This document shows positions 1 through 10,563 of a stretch of 64,000 nt of DNA, one piece after another. The position numbers and the translations under genes were made by a program. Source of the stretch: Streptomyces sp. NBC_00464 (lineage in GTDB: Bacteria > Actinomycetota > Actinomycetes > Streptomycetales > Streptomycetaceae); contig NZ_CP107899.1 in the NCBI RefSeq assembly GCF_036013915.1, forward strand, positions 4,960,001 through 5,024,000, in the 5' to 3' direction. Positions within the stretch are counted from its first letter, which is position 1, and each line of letters opens with the position of its first letter. Below the pieces are notes generated by a model, which saw only the letters and a list, made by a program, of their open reading frames with translations, was not told the origin of the DNA and made no database searches.

Positions 1-838
1 CGTCCAGCTGCTGGCGCACCCGGTGCGCGACCAGCAGCAGGTCGCCCGAGTCGATGCGTACCGCACCGAGCTCCGTCCCGGCCACCTCGACCGCCGTACG
101 GACCGCCGCGGTGACGTCGTACGTGTCGACCAGCAGCGTCGTGTCACGCCCCAGCGAGTCGACCTGCGCCTGGAACGCGTCGCGCTCGGAGTCGTGCAGC
201 AGAGTGAACGCGTGGGCGCTCGTGCCGACCGTCGGGATGTTGTACCGGAAGCCCGCGGCCAGGTCGGACGTGGTGTCGAAGCCGCCGATGTACGCGGCAC
301 GGGCCGAGGCCACCGCCGACAGCTCGTGCGTGCGCCGGGCACCCATCTCGATCAGCCTGCGCCCGCCCGCCGCCGCCGACATCCGCGAGGCCGCCGCGGC
401 GATCGCCGAGTCGTGGTTGAGGATCGACAGGATCACCGTCTCCAGCAGCACGCACTCGGCGAAGGAGCCCTCGACCCGCAGGATCGGCGACCCCGGGAAG
501 TACACCTCGCCCTCCGGGTAGCCCCAGATGTCGCCGCTGAAGCGGTAGTCGGCCAGATAGGCGAGCGTCGGCCCGTCGACGACGTTCTGGTCGCGCAGGA
601 AGGTGAGCATCTCGTCGTCGAAGTGGAAGTTCTCCACCGCGTCCAGGACCCGCCCGATGCCCGCGACGACGCCGTAGCGCCGCCCCTCGGGCAGCCGGCG
701 GGTGAACGCCTCGAAGACCGAGCGCCGGTCGGCGGTGCCGGCCTTCAGTGCGGCCTGCACCATCGTGAGCTCGTACTGGTCGGTGAAGAGTGCGGTCGAC
801 GGCACACCGACCCGTCGCCCAAGGTCCGCTGAGTTCAT
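1..838 (-). CDS. pncB: Nicotinate phosphoribosyltransferase (C-terminus cut by window edge)
   Basis: The enzyme makes nicotinate mononucleotide from nicotinate and PRPP in NAD salvage. The reverse strand reads MNSADLGRRVGVPSTALFTD, followed by a QYELTMVQAAL segment typical of the family N-terminus. Later the conserved GVVAGIGRVLDAVENF, the GGFDTTSDLAAGFRYNIPTVGTSAH-type region and a DTYD segment are visible. The start at 838 is the ATG beginning that reading. About 279 codons are in the window, and the family is about 430 residues, so roughly a third of the C-terminus lies outside. It is divergent from clpS, with about 130 bases between them. Function is recognised from family sequence. Confidence 0.93.
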   Translation of the reverse strand, partial: MNSADLGRRVGVPSTALFTDQYELTMVQAALKAGTADRRSVFEAFTRRLPEGRRYGVVAGIGRVLDAVENFHFDDEMLTFLRDQNVVDGPTLAYLADYRFSGDIWGYPEGEVYFPGSPILRVEGSFAECVLLETVILSILNHDSAIAAAASRMSAAAGGRRLIEMGARRTHELSAVASARAAYIGGFDTTSDLAAGFRYNIPTVGTSAHAFTLLHDSERDAFQAQVDSLGRDTTLLVDTYDVTAAVRTAVEVAGTELGAVRIDSGDLLLVAHRVRQQLD

Positions 839-972
839 GCCGGGGATGCTACCCCTATTTCGTCAAAGTGACGAGATGGGGGTGTCGCGGCAACCCCGCG
901 GCAGGCCCCGGGCCCGCCGCACCACCGGCCCCGTTTGTGCGATGGGCCCTCCCGAGTGGCAGCATGGGGTAG

Positions 973-1278
973 GTGAGCGTCGCCCCCGTAGAGATCGAAC
1001 GTCCCGAATCGGCCGAGGAGAACCTCGTTGTCCCCGAGCCCGACGTCCCCTGGGTGACGCTGGTCCACAACGACCCGGTCAACCTCATGAGCTACGTGAC
1101 CTATGTCTTCCAGGCCTACTTCGGCTACTCCAAGGACAAGGCACACAAGCTGATGCTCGACGTCCACCAGAAGGGCCGCGCAGTCGTCTCCAGCGGCAGC
1201 CGCGAAGAGATGGAACGCGACGTCCAGGCCATGCACGGCTACGGACTGTGGGCCACCCTCACCCAGGACCGCAACTAG
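973..1278 (+). CDS. clpS: ATP-dependent Clp protease adaptor ClpS
   Basis: This small adaptor binds the ClpA/ClpC N-domain and delivers N-degron substrates to ClpP. The 101-residue protein has the usual disordered acidic N-terminus followed by the core [20 protein letters not shown], which contains the VxNDxxN(S/T)MxYV signature, and later [17 protein letters not shown]. The start is GTG at 973 with a GGGGT(AG)G-type ribosome site just before it. It lies 44 bases upstream of the DUF2017 gene on the same strand, a pairing that is standard in actinobacteria. Confidence 0.95.
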   Translation: MSVAPVEIERPESAEENLVVPEPDVPWVTLVHNDPVNLMSYVTYVFQAYFGYSKDKAHKLMLDVHQKGRAVVSSGSREEMERDVQAMHGYGLWATLTQDRN

Positions 1279-1322
1279 TACGTCCCGCCCCCGCCCCGCC
1301 CGACCACCATCGGAGAGAACCC

Positions 1323-1958
1323 ATGGCCGGCCACTTCGAGGCCACCCCCGGCGGCGGCGCGGCCGTCGCGCTCGACGAGGTGGAGATCGCGATCCTGCGC
1401 TCCCTCGCCGTCCAGCTGCTCGAACTCATCGGCCCCGGCGACGAACCCGCCGAGGGGGAGGACCCGCTCGCCGCCCTCTTCGCCGAGGGCCCCAGCGAAC
1501 CGCCGTCCGACCCCGCCCTCGCCCGCCTCTTCCCCGAGGCCTACGGCGACGACGACACCGAACTGCGCGCCGCGTCCGCCGAGTTCCGCCGCTTCACCGA
1601 GAACGACCTGCGCACCCGGAAGCGCGACGACGCCCTCGTCGTCGTCCGCACCCTCGACGCGCTCACGCCGCAGACGGAAGGGGCGTCGCGCAGCGACTCC
1701 GGCAAGGGCGGTGGTGGGCGACGGGCGGGCGGGGCCGCCGTACTCACCCTCACCGCCGACGAATGCCGCAGCTGGCTGGGCTCCCTCAACGACCTCCGGC
1801 TCACCATCGGCACCCGCCTGGAGGTCTCCGACGAGGACGGGGGCGAGGACGGCTCCCTCTACCGGCTGCCCGACAGCGACCCGCGCAAGCCCATGGTCAT
1901 GGCCTACCTCTGGCTGGGCGGGCTCCAGGAAACACTCATCGAAACGCTGATGCCGTAA
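1323..1958 (+). CDS. DUF2017 domain-containing protein
   Basis: This 211-residue acidic cytoplasmic protein of unknown function begins MAGHFEATPGGGAAVALDE and contains LRSLAVQLLELIG. The motif LFPEAYGDDDTELRAASAEF is the recognisable core of the DUF2017 family, and the C-terminus has YLWLGGLQETLIETLMP. The start at 1323 follows a GGAGAG ribosome site. Residues of about 118-140 form a Ser/Gly/Arg-rich insertion (SRSDSGKGGGGRRAGG) that looks like a linker. Constant adjacency to clpS suggests a link to Clp proteolysis, but no activity is known. Confidence 0.85.
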   Translation: MAGHFEATPGGGAAVALDEVEIAILRSLAVQLLELIGPGDEPAEGEDPLAALFAEGPSEPPSDPALARLFPEAYGDDDTELRAASAEFRRFTENDLRTRKRDDALVVVRTLDALTPQTEGASRSDSGKGGGGRRAGGAAVLTLTADECRSWLGSLNDLRLTIGTRLEVSDEDGGEDGSLYRLPDSDPRKPMVMAYLWLGGLQETLIETLMP

Positions 1959-2266
1959 GAGGCCGACTGCCGGGTGTTCGCTCAACGGACGCTCAAATCC
2001 GAATAACGATCCCGTCACCTGAACGGTCTTTTTTGCAGCCGCAGGACACCGTTGTCCGCTTTTTCCTGTGGCGTGCGCCACATAATGTCCGGTGGATCAC
2101 CGAGGGGCCCGTGATAAATCTTCACGACCACTCGGGGGACGCCACCCCTGTTTCCCGAGGGCGCTATGAACCGGCAACCGCCGGTGGCACTCCATCCATA
2201 TCCGGGGGGATCAGGACCTGATCCGCAGCCGCAAGGCTCGGATCGGCGTGGAGAAAGGCGCAGCAC
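1959..2266 (+). promoter_or_regulatory. Leader region of the amino acid permease gene
   Basis: There is no gene in this 308-base stretch. It holds a dyad at 2067-2082, TGTGGCG-TG-CGCCACA with 7-base arms, followed at once by CATAAT, which could be a -10 element. A poly-T stretch (gtcttttttgc) at about 2027-2037 follows GAACG and may end transcription from the DUF2017 gene. The dyad over a candidate promoter suggests an operator. No regulator can be named from sequence alone. Confidence 0.35.
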
Positions 2267-3703
2267 ATGACATCGGCGCAGGTCGACGACAAGGGACAGG
2301 GCCCGCACGCCACAGGCGTGGATGCCACCACATCCGCCGAGGGCTACCAGAGAGCACTCGGCGCCCGCCAGATCCAGATGATCGCGATCGGCGGAGCCAT
2401 CGGCACCGGCCTCTTCCTCGGCGCGGGCAAAGCCATCGCCAAGGCCGGCCCCAGCCTCATCCTGGCGTATGCCATCGCAGGCCTGGTGATCTTCTTCATC
2501 ATGCGGGCCCTGGGCGAACTCCTCATGTACCGCCCGGTCTCCGGCTCCTTCTCGGAGTACGCCCGCGAATTCATCGGCCCCTTCGCAGGCTTTGTCACCG
2601 GCTGGACCTACTGGCTGTTCTGGGTCGTCACCGGAATCACCGAAGTCACCGCGGCCGCCCAGTACATGACGTTCTGGTTCGACATTCCGCAATGGGTCTC
2701 AGCGCTGATCTTCACGATCATCCTGTACGGCGTGAACCTGATCTCCGTGAAACTGTTCGGTGAACTCGAATTCTGGTTCTCGATGGTCAAGGTCACCGCC
2801 ATCGTCGGCATGATCCTCATCTGCGCCGGAATTCTCACCCTCGGCTTCTCCGACGCCGGCGACACCGCGTCCGTCACCCACCTGTGGGCCGACGGCGGCT
2901 TCTTCCCGCACGGCATCAAGGGCACCCTGATGACCCTGCAGATCGTGATGTTCGCCTTCCTCGCCGTCGAGCTCGTCGGCGTCACCGCAGGCGAGTCCAA
3001 GGACCCCAAGACCGTCCTGCCCAAGGCCATCAACACCGTGCCGTGGCGCATCGCCGTCTTCTACGTCGGCGCCCTCATCATGATCCTCTCGGTCGTGCCC
3101 TGGACCGAGTTCTCGCCGGACGTCTCCCCGTTCGTCGAAGCCTTCAAGAAGATGGGCCTCGGCGTCGGCGCGGGCATCGTCAACTTCGTCGTCCTGACCG
3201 CCGCACTCTCCTCCTGCAACTCCGGCATGTACTCCACCGGCCGCATGCTGCGCGACCTCGCGCTCAACGGCCAGGGCCCGAAGTTCTTCACCAAGCTGAC
3301 CAGGAGCGGCACCCCGCTGGTCGGCACCACGTTCTCCGCCGCCCTCATGCTCGTCGGCGTCTGGATCAACTACCAGTGGCCCGGTGACGCCTTCACCTAC
3401 GTCGTCTCCTTCGCCACCATCTCCGGCATGTGGGCCTGGATCATGATCCTGATCAGCCAGCTCCGCTACCGCCGCCTCGCCGACCGCGGAGAGCTCCCGC
3501 AGTCCACCTTCCGGGCCCCCGGAGCCCCGTACACCAGCGTCTTCGCCCTCGCCTTCATCGGCGTCGTCATCGTCATGATGGGCATCGACAAGGACACCAG
3601 GATCTCGCTCTACTGCGCCCCGCTGTGGGCCCTGATCCTCGGCGTCTCCTACCTGGTCCTCAAGGCCCGCAACCCCGGGAACAAGGCCTTCGCCGGCCGC
3701 TGA
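2267..3703 (+). CDS. Amino acid permease (APC superfamily, GABA/D-Ser/Ala-type)
   Basis: This is a proton-coupled amino acid importer in the cytoplasmic membrane. The 478-residue protein has a polar N-terminus and then YQRALGARQIQMIAIGGAIG, the diagnostic first-helix motif of the AAT family (GabP, AnsP, CycA, AroP). About 12 hydrophobic segments follow. GESKDPKTVLPKAINTVPWR is the conserved cytoplasmic loop and SSCNSGMYSTGRML the conserved helix-8 region. Length matches the family (450-490). Substrate cannot be fixed from sequence; neutral amino acids or GABA are likeliest. The gene is monocistronic, between a long leader and a strong terminator at 3738-3774. Confidence 0.9.
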   Translation: MTSAQVDDKGQGPHATGVDATTSAEGYQRALGARQIQMIAIGGAIGTGLFLGAGKAIAKAGPSLILAYAIAGLVIFFIMRALGELLMYRPVSGSFSEYAREFIGPFAGFVTGWTYWLFWVVTGITEVTAAAQYMTFWFDIPQWVSALIFTIILYGVNLISVKLFGELEFWFSMVKVTAIVGMILICAGILTLGFSDAGDTASVTHLWADGGFFPHGIKGTLMTLQIVMFAFLAVELVGVTAGESKDPKTVLPKAINTVPWRIAVFYVGALIMILSVVPWTEFSPDVSPFVEAFKKMGLGVGAGIVNFVVLTAALSSCNSGMYSTGRMLRDLALNGQGPKFFTKLTRSGTPLVGTTFSAALMLVGVWINYQWPGDAFTYVVSFATISGMWAWIMILISQLRYRRLADRGELPQSTFRAPGAPYTSVFALAFIGVVIVMMGIDKDTRISLYCAPLWALILGVSYLVLKARNPGNKAFAGR

Positions 3704-3737
3704 ACCCCGGGCCTCGCAGAGGTCGAGTCCACGATGC

Positions 3738-3774
3738 GGGCCCCCGCGTACCACTCCTCGGTACGCGGGGGCCC
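3738..3774 (+). terminator. Stem-loop terminator after the permease
   Basis: A perfect inverted repeat, GGGCCCCCGCGTACC and its complement around a 7-base loop. It sits 35 bases after the permease stop and 20 bases before the mec start, so it separates the two units. Only a short T-poor tail follows, as is usual for Streptomyces stem-loop terminators. Confidence 0.8.
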
Positions 3775-3794
3775 GTCGTCCTATCCTGGGCGCC

Positions 3795-4226
3795 ATGCTG
3801 ACCATCACCCAGGCGCTGTACGACCAGATCGTCGCGCACTCCCGCGCCGACCACCCCGACGAGGCGTGCGGCGTGGTCGCCGGGCCCGCCGGAACCGGCC
3901 GCCCCGAACGCTTCATCCCCATGCTCAACGCGGCCCGCTCACCCACGTTCTACGAATTCGACTCGGCCGACCTCCTCAAGCTCTACCGCGACATGGACGA
4001 CCGCGACGAGGAACCCGTGATCGTCTACCACTCGCACACCGCGACCGAGGCCTACCCCTCCCGCACCGACGTCACGTACGCCAACGAACCCGGCGCCCAC
4101 TACGTCCTCGTCTCCACCGCCGACACCGACGAGGCAGGGCCCTTCCAGTTCCGCTCGTACCGCATCGTGGACGGCGAGATCACCGAGGAGGACGTCGAGG
4201 TCGTCGAGGCGTACACCGCCCCCTGA
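3795..4226 (+). CDS. mec: JAMM/Mov34 (M67) metallopeptidase, Mec-type
   Basis: This zinc peptidase is expected to cleave the CysO-cysteine adduct and release free cysteine. The 143-residue protein carries the JAMM ligands: the Glu in HPDEACGVVAG (about residue 23), the HxH in VYHSHTATEAYPSRTD and the downstream Asp. The gene order mec, cysO, cysM is the same as in Mycobacterium tuberculosis Rv1334-Rv1336, where this route is established. Here a leader-peptide region lies between mec and cysO, so mec may be expressed separately. It may also trim the two residues that follow Gly-Gly in CysO (inference). Confidence 0.9.
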   Translation: MLTITQALYDQIVAHSRADHPDEACGVVAGPAGTGRPERFIPMLNAARSPTFYEFDSADLLKLYRDMDDRDEEPVIVYHSHTATEAYPSRTDVTYANEPGAHYVLVSTADTDEAGPFQFRSYRIVDGEITEEDVEVVEAYTAP

Positions 4227-4359
4227 CCACGCCCCCGACCCCGCCCCGCAGCGCCCGGACAGGGCCGCCCACCCGGCCCTGTCCACCTGTCGAACACCAA
4301 CCATCCATCAGGTGAGATCACATTCCGGATCCCGGACCGGGAATCGATACGATGAGCCC

Positions 4360-4485
4360 ATGGTTCCCCATGACGTGAGCGACAAGACGCCGGGCACGCT
4401 GCTCGTGGCGCGCCTGCACGTCGACCTGTGCCGGCTCGCCAGCGCGATCTGTACGAACCACCGGACCGCCGGCCGCGAGGCCTGA
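4360..4485 (+). CDS. Cysteine-containing putative leader peptide upstream of cysO-cysM
   Basis: A 41-residue reading frame starts MVPHDVSDKTPG and then reads HVDLCRLASAIC. This HVDLxRxxSAIC pattern is the hallmark of the short putative leader peptides that precede sulfur and cysteine genes in Streptomyces. Cys codons are at residues 24 (TGC) and 31 (TGT, rare in this genome). A candidate -10 (TACGAT, 4348-4353) lies only seven bases before the ATG, so the message may be nearly leaderless. An 11-base palindrome, CCCGG-A-CCGGG, is at 4331-4341. Immediately after the stop lie inverted repeats (4487-4551). The likely role is ribosome-mediated attenuation sensing charged Cys-tRNA; this is inferred, not shown. 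Confidence 0.8.
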   Translation: MVPHDVSDKTPGTLLVARLHVDLCRLASAICTNHRTAGREA

Positions 4486-4486
4486 C

Positions 4487-4551
4487 CCGGGCCGAGGCCC
4501 GGCGCCGCCCCACCGGACGCCACCCTTCACGCACCACCCCCTGCGCGGGGG
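4487..4551 (+). promoter_or_regulatory. Candidate attenuator hairpins between leader peptide and cysO
   Basis: One base after the leader stop codon there is a perfect inverted repeat, CCGGGCC-GA-GGCCCGG (4487-4502). A second lies at 4537-4551, CCCCC-TGCGC-GGGGG. Their position between a cysteine-bearing leader and the cysO gene suits transcription or translation attenuation. There is no clear T-run, so Rho-dependent or ribosome-release control is as likely as an intrinsic terminator. Confidence 0.45.
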
Positions 4552-4608
4552 CAGAGCCGCGCGCCCCACGCCCACCGCCACCACTCCGCTTCGACAGGAG
4601 CCCACGCC

Positions 4609-5837
<1,229 letters not shown>

Positions 5838-5861
5838 CCGCCCACGCTTTGCCGCCCGCCC

Positions 5862-5908
5862 CGGACGCCGGGGGCCAGGACCACAACGGTCCGGGCCCCC
5901 GGCGTCCG
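5862..5908 (+). terminator. Terminator of the cysO-cysM operon
   Basis: Fifteen-base perfect arms, CGGACGCCGGGGGCC and its complement, enclose a 17-base loop. It starts 25 bases after the cysM stop. Confidence 0.8.
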
Positions 5909-5915
5909 CCGTTTC

Positions 5916-6072
5916 GGGGGCTCCGCCCCCGCACCCCCGCTCCTCAATCGCCGGAGGGGCTTGATTTTGCTTCCGCCGGCGGGAAACCCACCCCCACCGG
6001 CGTGAACCCAGCCCCTCCGGCATGAACTCAGCCCCTCCGGCGTTCGAGGAGCGGGGTCCGGGGCGGAGCCCC
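5916..6072. repeat. Long imperfect inverted repeat with an internal tandem repeat in the 472-base intergenic gap
   Basis: The 5838-6309 interval has no gene. Arm one (5916-5962, ggggg-ctccgccccc...cggaggggctt) and arm two (6030-6072, agcccctccgg...gcggagcccc) are near-complements of about 43 bases with some mismatches. Between them lies a 20-base unit ending agcccctcc, repeated twice in tandem (5999-6018 and 6019-6038). Such CCGGAGGGGCTT/GGGGCTCCGCCCC modules recur between Streptomyces genes. After the repeat, 6073-6309 is G/C-rich with no reading frame of its own. The element can fold into a very long hairpin and may serve as a bidirectional terminator or be a small mobile repeat. Confidence 0.7.
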
Positions 6073-6309
6073 GGTTACGGGAAGGGGCGGGCAGGGGAAC
6101 AGGCCCGCCGCGGGCGCACCCCAGGCGCACCCACCCCAAGCGCACCCCAGAGGCGCCCCGCTTCCATCGAACCGGTGACAGCACAGGTGAGTTCCCCCAC
6201 AACGGCACACTCCGAAGGAGCGACCACCTCTTTCGCGCCTTACGCTCAACAAACGCTCAAAGAACCGCACGGACCCTCCCCGTTCCCACGTCTCGGAGGT
6301 TCACGCTCC

Positions 6310-7062
6310 ATGAAGCTCACCGTCGTCGGCTGCTCCGGCTCGTTCCCGTCCGCGGGATCGGCATGCTCGAGCTACCTCGTAGAGGCCGACGGCTTCAGGC
6401 TGCTCCTCGACATGGGCAACGGCGCCCTCGGCGAGCTGCAGCGCTACATCGGTCTCTACGACCTCGACGCCATCTTCCTCAGCCACCTCCACGCCGATCA
6501 CTGCATCGACATGTGCGCGTACTTCGTCGTCCGGTACTACCCGCACGACGGCGGACGCCCGGCCCGCATCCCGGTGTACGGCCCGGACGGCACGGAGCAG
6601 CGGCTCACCACCGCGCACGCCGACACCCCGTCCGACCACGCGATGAGCGAGGTCTTCGACTTCCACACCCTGAAGCCCGGCTCGTTCGAGATCGGCCCCT
6701 TCTCGGTCCGTACGGAGAAGCTCTGCCACCCCGTCGACACCTTCGGCATCCGCATCGAGCACGGTGGCAGCTCACTCACGTACTCCGGCGACACCGGCAC
6801 CTGCGAGGCCCTGGACGAGCTGGCCGAGGGCGCCGACCTCTTCCTCTGCGAGGCGTCGTTCGTCCACGGCAAGGAGGACATCCCGGACCTCCACCTCAAC
6901 GGCCGCGAGGCGGGCGAGCTCGCCGCCCGCGCGGAGGTGGGCCGCCTGGTCCTCACGCACATCCCGCCGTGGACCGACGCCGACCGCAACCTCGCCGACG
7001 CCCGCGAGGTCTTCGACGGCCCGACGGAACTGGCGGTCCCGGGCGCGGTCTACGAGATCTAG
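6310..7062 (+). CDS. MBL-fold metallo-hydrolase (RNase Z/PhnP-like)
   Basis: This is a 250-residue cytoplasmic metallo-beta-lactamase-fold hydrolase. Residues 1-30 read MKLTVVGCSGSFPSAGSACS and continue SYLVEADG, which is typical of the RNase Z-like branch. The zinc motif is LSHLHADHCIDM, further ligands are the His in EKLCHPVDTFGIRI, the Asp in TYSGDTGTCEAL, and the His near LVLTHIPPW. No PhnP- or RNase Z-specific exosite is obvious, so the substrate is unknown. The ATG at 6310 follows a GGAGGTTCACG-type ribosome site. It converges on nagE2 with a shared terminator between them. Confidence 0.88.
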   Translation: MKLTVVGCSGSFPSAGSACSSYLVEADGFRLLLDMGNGALGELQRYIGLYDLDAIFLSHLHADHCIDMCAYFVVRYYPHDGGRPARIPVYGPDGTEQRLTTAHADTPSDHAMSEVFDFHTLKPGSFEIGPFSVRTEKLCHPVDTFGIRIEHGGSSLTYSGDTGTCEALDELAEGADLFLCEASFVHGKEDIPDLHLNGREAGELAARAEVGRLVLTHIPPWTDADRNLADAREVFDGPTELAVPGAVYEI

Positions 7063-7085
7063 CGCGCAGGCGCCCCACGCACGAC

Positions 7086-7121
7086 GAAGCCCTCACCTTC
7101 CGCCGGGAAGGTGAGGGCTTC
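7086..7121. terminator. Bidirectional terminator between convergent MBL hydrolase and nagE2
   Basis: A perfect 16-base stem, GAAGCCCTCACCTTCC, with a 4-base GCCG loop. It lies 24 bases after the hydrolase stop and 19 bases after the nagE2 stop on the other strand, so it can end both transcripts. Confidence 0.88.
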
Positions 7122-7139
7122 GAGCTGTGGTGGTACGGA

Positions 7140-8417
<1,278 letters not shown>

Positions 8418-8502
8418 CAACTTCCTCCATTGGACAAGGCGCCGCCAGGGACAGGGTGTTCTGGGGTGGGCGGCGACTCGAGAAACGTGCCGCTGCGCGG
8501 CA

Positions 8503-8535
8503 CGTGGTCTGGACCACTGAGTGGTGTAGACCAGT
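8503..8535. promoter_or_regulatory. Two adjacent DasR-binding (dre) operators upstream of nagE2
   Basis: The dre consensus is a 16-mer close to ACTGGTCTAGACCAGT. Site one (8503-8518) reads CGTGGTCTGGACCACT and site two (8520-8535) reads AGTGGTGTAGACCAGT, separated by one base. DasR is the GntR-family GlcNAc regulator of Streptomyces. A perfect 9-base hairpin, ACGTGCCGC-TGC-GCGGCACGT, at 8485-8505 overlaps the nagE2-proximal edge and would form in the nagE2 leader RNA. Confidence 0.92.
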
Positions 8536-8618
8536 TGTAGCACGGTGAGGGTTAGATAAGGAACCTGCAATTTCCGACTACTTCGCAGTAGCCACCACGT
8601 ACGCACAGTGACATGCCG

Positions 8619-8649
8619 AAGGCCCCCGGACCGGAGGTCCGAGGGCCTT
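8619..8649 (-). terminator. Terminator downstream of nagE1
   Basis: An inverted repeat with arms AAGGCCCCCGGACC and GGTCCGAGGGCCTT (one mismatch) and a short loop. It starts about 40 bases after the nagE1 stop, upstream of the nagE2 operators, so the two permease genes are separate units. Confidence 0.75.
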
Positions 8650-8689
8650 GGATGACCAGTGCATAAACCCTGGTCAGGGGTAAGAACTG

Positions 8690-10000
8690 CTACTTCGTGA
8701 GGTTCTCCTCGATCTCCTCCTCCACCTCGTCGGGCTCACGGCCCGGCGTCTGGAGGTTGAACTTGGTGATCGCGAACCGGAAGATCGCGTAATACAGCGC
8801 GGCGAACGCCAGGCCGATCGGGATGATCAGCCACGGTTTCGTCGCGAGACTCCAGTTGATGGCGTAGTCGATCAGACCCGCCGAGAAGCTGAAACCGTCC
8901 TTCACCCCGAGTGCCCACGTCACCGCCATCGACACGCCCGTGAGCACCGCGTGGATCGCGTACAGCAGAGGTGCGACGAAGAGGAACGAGTACTCGATCG
9001 GCTCCGTGATTCCCGTCACGAACGAGGTCAGACCGACCGAGGCCATCATGCCGCCCACCGCCTTGCGGCGATGCGGCTTCGCGCAGTGGTAGATCGCCAG
9101 CGCCGCCGCGGGCAGCGCGAACATCATGATCGGGAAGAAGCCCGTCGTGAACTGACCGGCCGTCGGGTCACCCGCCAGGAACCGGTTGATGTCACCGTGC
9201 ACGACCGTCCCGTCCGGTTTGGTGTAGTCACCGAACTGGAACCAGACGAACGTGTTCAGGAACTGGTGCAGACCGATCACCAGCAACGCACGGTTGGCCA
9301 CACCGAAGACGCCCGAACCCGCCCAGTCCAGGTCCACCAGCCACTTCGAGAAGCTCGTCAGCCCGTCACCGATCGGCTGCCACAGCCACGCACACAGCGC
9401 CGCGAAGAGCAGACCCACGAACGCCATGATGATCGGGACCAGCCGGCGACCGTTGAAGAAGCCCAGCCAGTCCACCAGCTTCACCCGGTGGTACCGCTGC
9501 CAGAACCAGGCCGACATCAGACCCATCACGATCCCGCCGAACACCCCCGGGTTCTGGTACTCGGCCGCCGTCACCTGCGCGTCATCCGTGACACACGTAC
9601 CGAACCAGGTACCGCCCGTCACGAACGTCGAACCCTCGTCACAGTCCACCGGGAACGCGTGCAGCACCGCGTAATACACGAGGAAGCCCGTCACCGCGGC
9701 CAGCGCCGTCGACCCGTCCGACTTCTTCGCCATGCCGATCGCGACACCCACGCAGAACAGCAGCGGCAGACCCAGACCCGAGTCCAGCAGCGCACCACCG
9801 GCAGCCGCGAACACCTTGGCGAGATTGTCCCAGCCGAGACCCTCGTCACCGAACACGTCCGGCTGGCCGAGCCGGTTGAGAATTCCCGCCGCCGGAAGAA
9901 CGGCGATCGGGAGCTGAAGGCTGCGCCCCATCTTCTGCAGGCCCTGGAAGAGGCCGTTCCACCACTTTTTCTGTGGGATCGCTGCGCTGCTTGAGCTCAT
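8690..10000 (-). CDS. nagE1: PTS N-acetylglucosamine permease paralogue, EIIC component (NagE1)
   Basis: This 436-residue paralogue of NagE2 lies directly upstream of it in the same orientation and shares AKKSDGSTALAAVTGFLVYY, GVFGVANRALLVIGLHQFL, VTGITEPIEYSFLFVAPLLY and the C-terminal FNLQTPGREPDE. It differs by a longer external loop (about residues 120-145) containing two cysteines (DCDEGS, GTCVTDD). The start at 10000 follows GGGAGG at good spacing. One dre operator lies at 10043-10058. In S. coelicolor this copy contributes little to uptake; whether that holds here is not visible. Confidence 0.94.
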   Translation of the reverse strand: MSSSSAAIPQKKWWNGLFQGLQKMGRSLQLPIAVLPAAGILNRLGQPDVFGDEGLGWDNLAKVFAAAGGALLDSGLGLPLLFCVGVAIGMAKKSDGSTALAAVTGFLVYYAVLHAFPVDCDEGSTFVTGGTWFGTCVTDDAQVTAAEYQNPGVFGGIVMGLMSAWFWQRYHRVKLVDWLGFFNGRRLVPIIMAFVGLLFAALCAWLWQPIGDGLTSFSKWLVDLDWAGSGVFGVANRALLVIGLHQFLNTFVWFQFGDYTKPDGTVVHGDINRFLAGDPTAGQFTTGFFPIMMFALPAAALAIYHCAKPHRRKAVGGMMASVGLTSFVTGITEPIEYSFLFVAPLLYAIHAVLTGVSMAVTWALGVKDGFSFSAGLIDYAINWSLATKPWLIIPIGLAFAALYYAIFRFAITKFNLQTPGREPDEVEEEIEENLTK

Positions 10001-10042
10001 CGGCGTCCTCCCGGAACAGGCCACGTTTGGCGGGTGTTGCAG

Positions 10043-10058
10043 ACTGGTGTAGACCAGT
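10043..10058. promoter_or_regulatory. DasR-binding (dre) operator between nagE1 and nagF
   Basis: ACTGGTGTAGACCAGT differs from the ideal dre palindrome at one base. It lies 43 bases upstream of nagE1 and 165 bases upstream of the divergent nagF, so it could control both. Confidence 0.92.
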
Positions 10059-10222
10059 TGCGGTACGGTGCGGAGCCCGCCCGGAAGACAGGGCGCCGGT
10101 GATCGTCATCTTTGGTGATGGATCGGCTACTCGCTCGCGAAGTTGGGCCAACCGTGCGTTACCGTGACGAAACGGACCCAGGGTGGGCCGTCGCATGTAC
10201 GTGAAGAACCAGGGAGAAGGCC

Positions 10223-10456
10223 ATGGCCAGCAAGGCTGAGAAGATCGTCGCCGGGCTCGGCGGAATCGAGAACATCGAAGAGGTCGAAGGCTGCATCACC
10301 CGCCTCCGCACCGAGGTCATCGACCCGAGCAAGGTCGACGAAGCCGCGCTCAAGGCCGCCGGCGCCCACGGCGTCGTCAAGATGGGCACCGCGATCCAGG
10401 TCGTCATCGGCACCGACGCGGACCCCATCGCCGCCGACATCGAAGACATGATGTGA
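10223..10456 (+). CDS. nagF: PTS glucose/GlcNAc EIIB component (NagF)
   Basis: This 77-residue soluble phosphocarrier accepts phosphate from EIIA (Crr) and passes it to sugar bound by NagE1/NagE2. The phosphorylated cysteine is in VEGCITRLRTEV (residue 24), and GAHGVVKMGTAIQVVIGTDAD is the conserved second half of the domain. It is divergent from nagE1, with the dre site between them. Such a free-standing EIIB shared by two EIIC proteins is the S. coelicolor arrangement. Starts at ATG 10223 after AGGGAGAAGG. Confidence 0.95.
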   Translation: MASKAEKIVAGLGGIENIEEVEGCITRLRTEVIDPSKVDEAALKAAGAHGVVKMGTAIQVVIGTDADPIAADIEDMM

Positions 10457-10495
10457 CCCACCGCTGAACCCGACCGGGCCAACCACCCGGCCACA

Positions 10496-10529
10496 CCGCA
10501 GGCCCCGCCCACCCGGACGGGGCCTGCGG
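10496..10529 (+). terminator. Terminator between convergent nagF and the SpoIIE phosphatase gene
   Basis: Perfect 12-base arms CCGCAGGCCCCG and CGGGGCCTGCGG flank a 10-base loop. It lies 40 bases beyond the nagF stop and 35 bases from the stop of the opposing gene, so it can act on both strands. Confidence 0.82.
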
Positions 10530-10563
10530 CCGTTCCCCCGGCAAACCCGCCCGGGACCCACCC

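Noticed and set aside
1990..2020. GlnR-type box upstream of the permease
   Set aside because: Half-site like sequences GTCAC and GAAC are present but spacing does not fit the GTnAC-n6-GnAAC rule.
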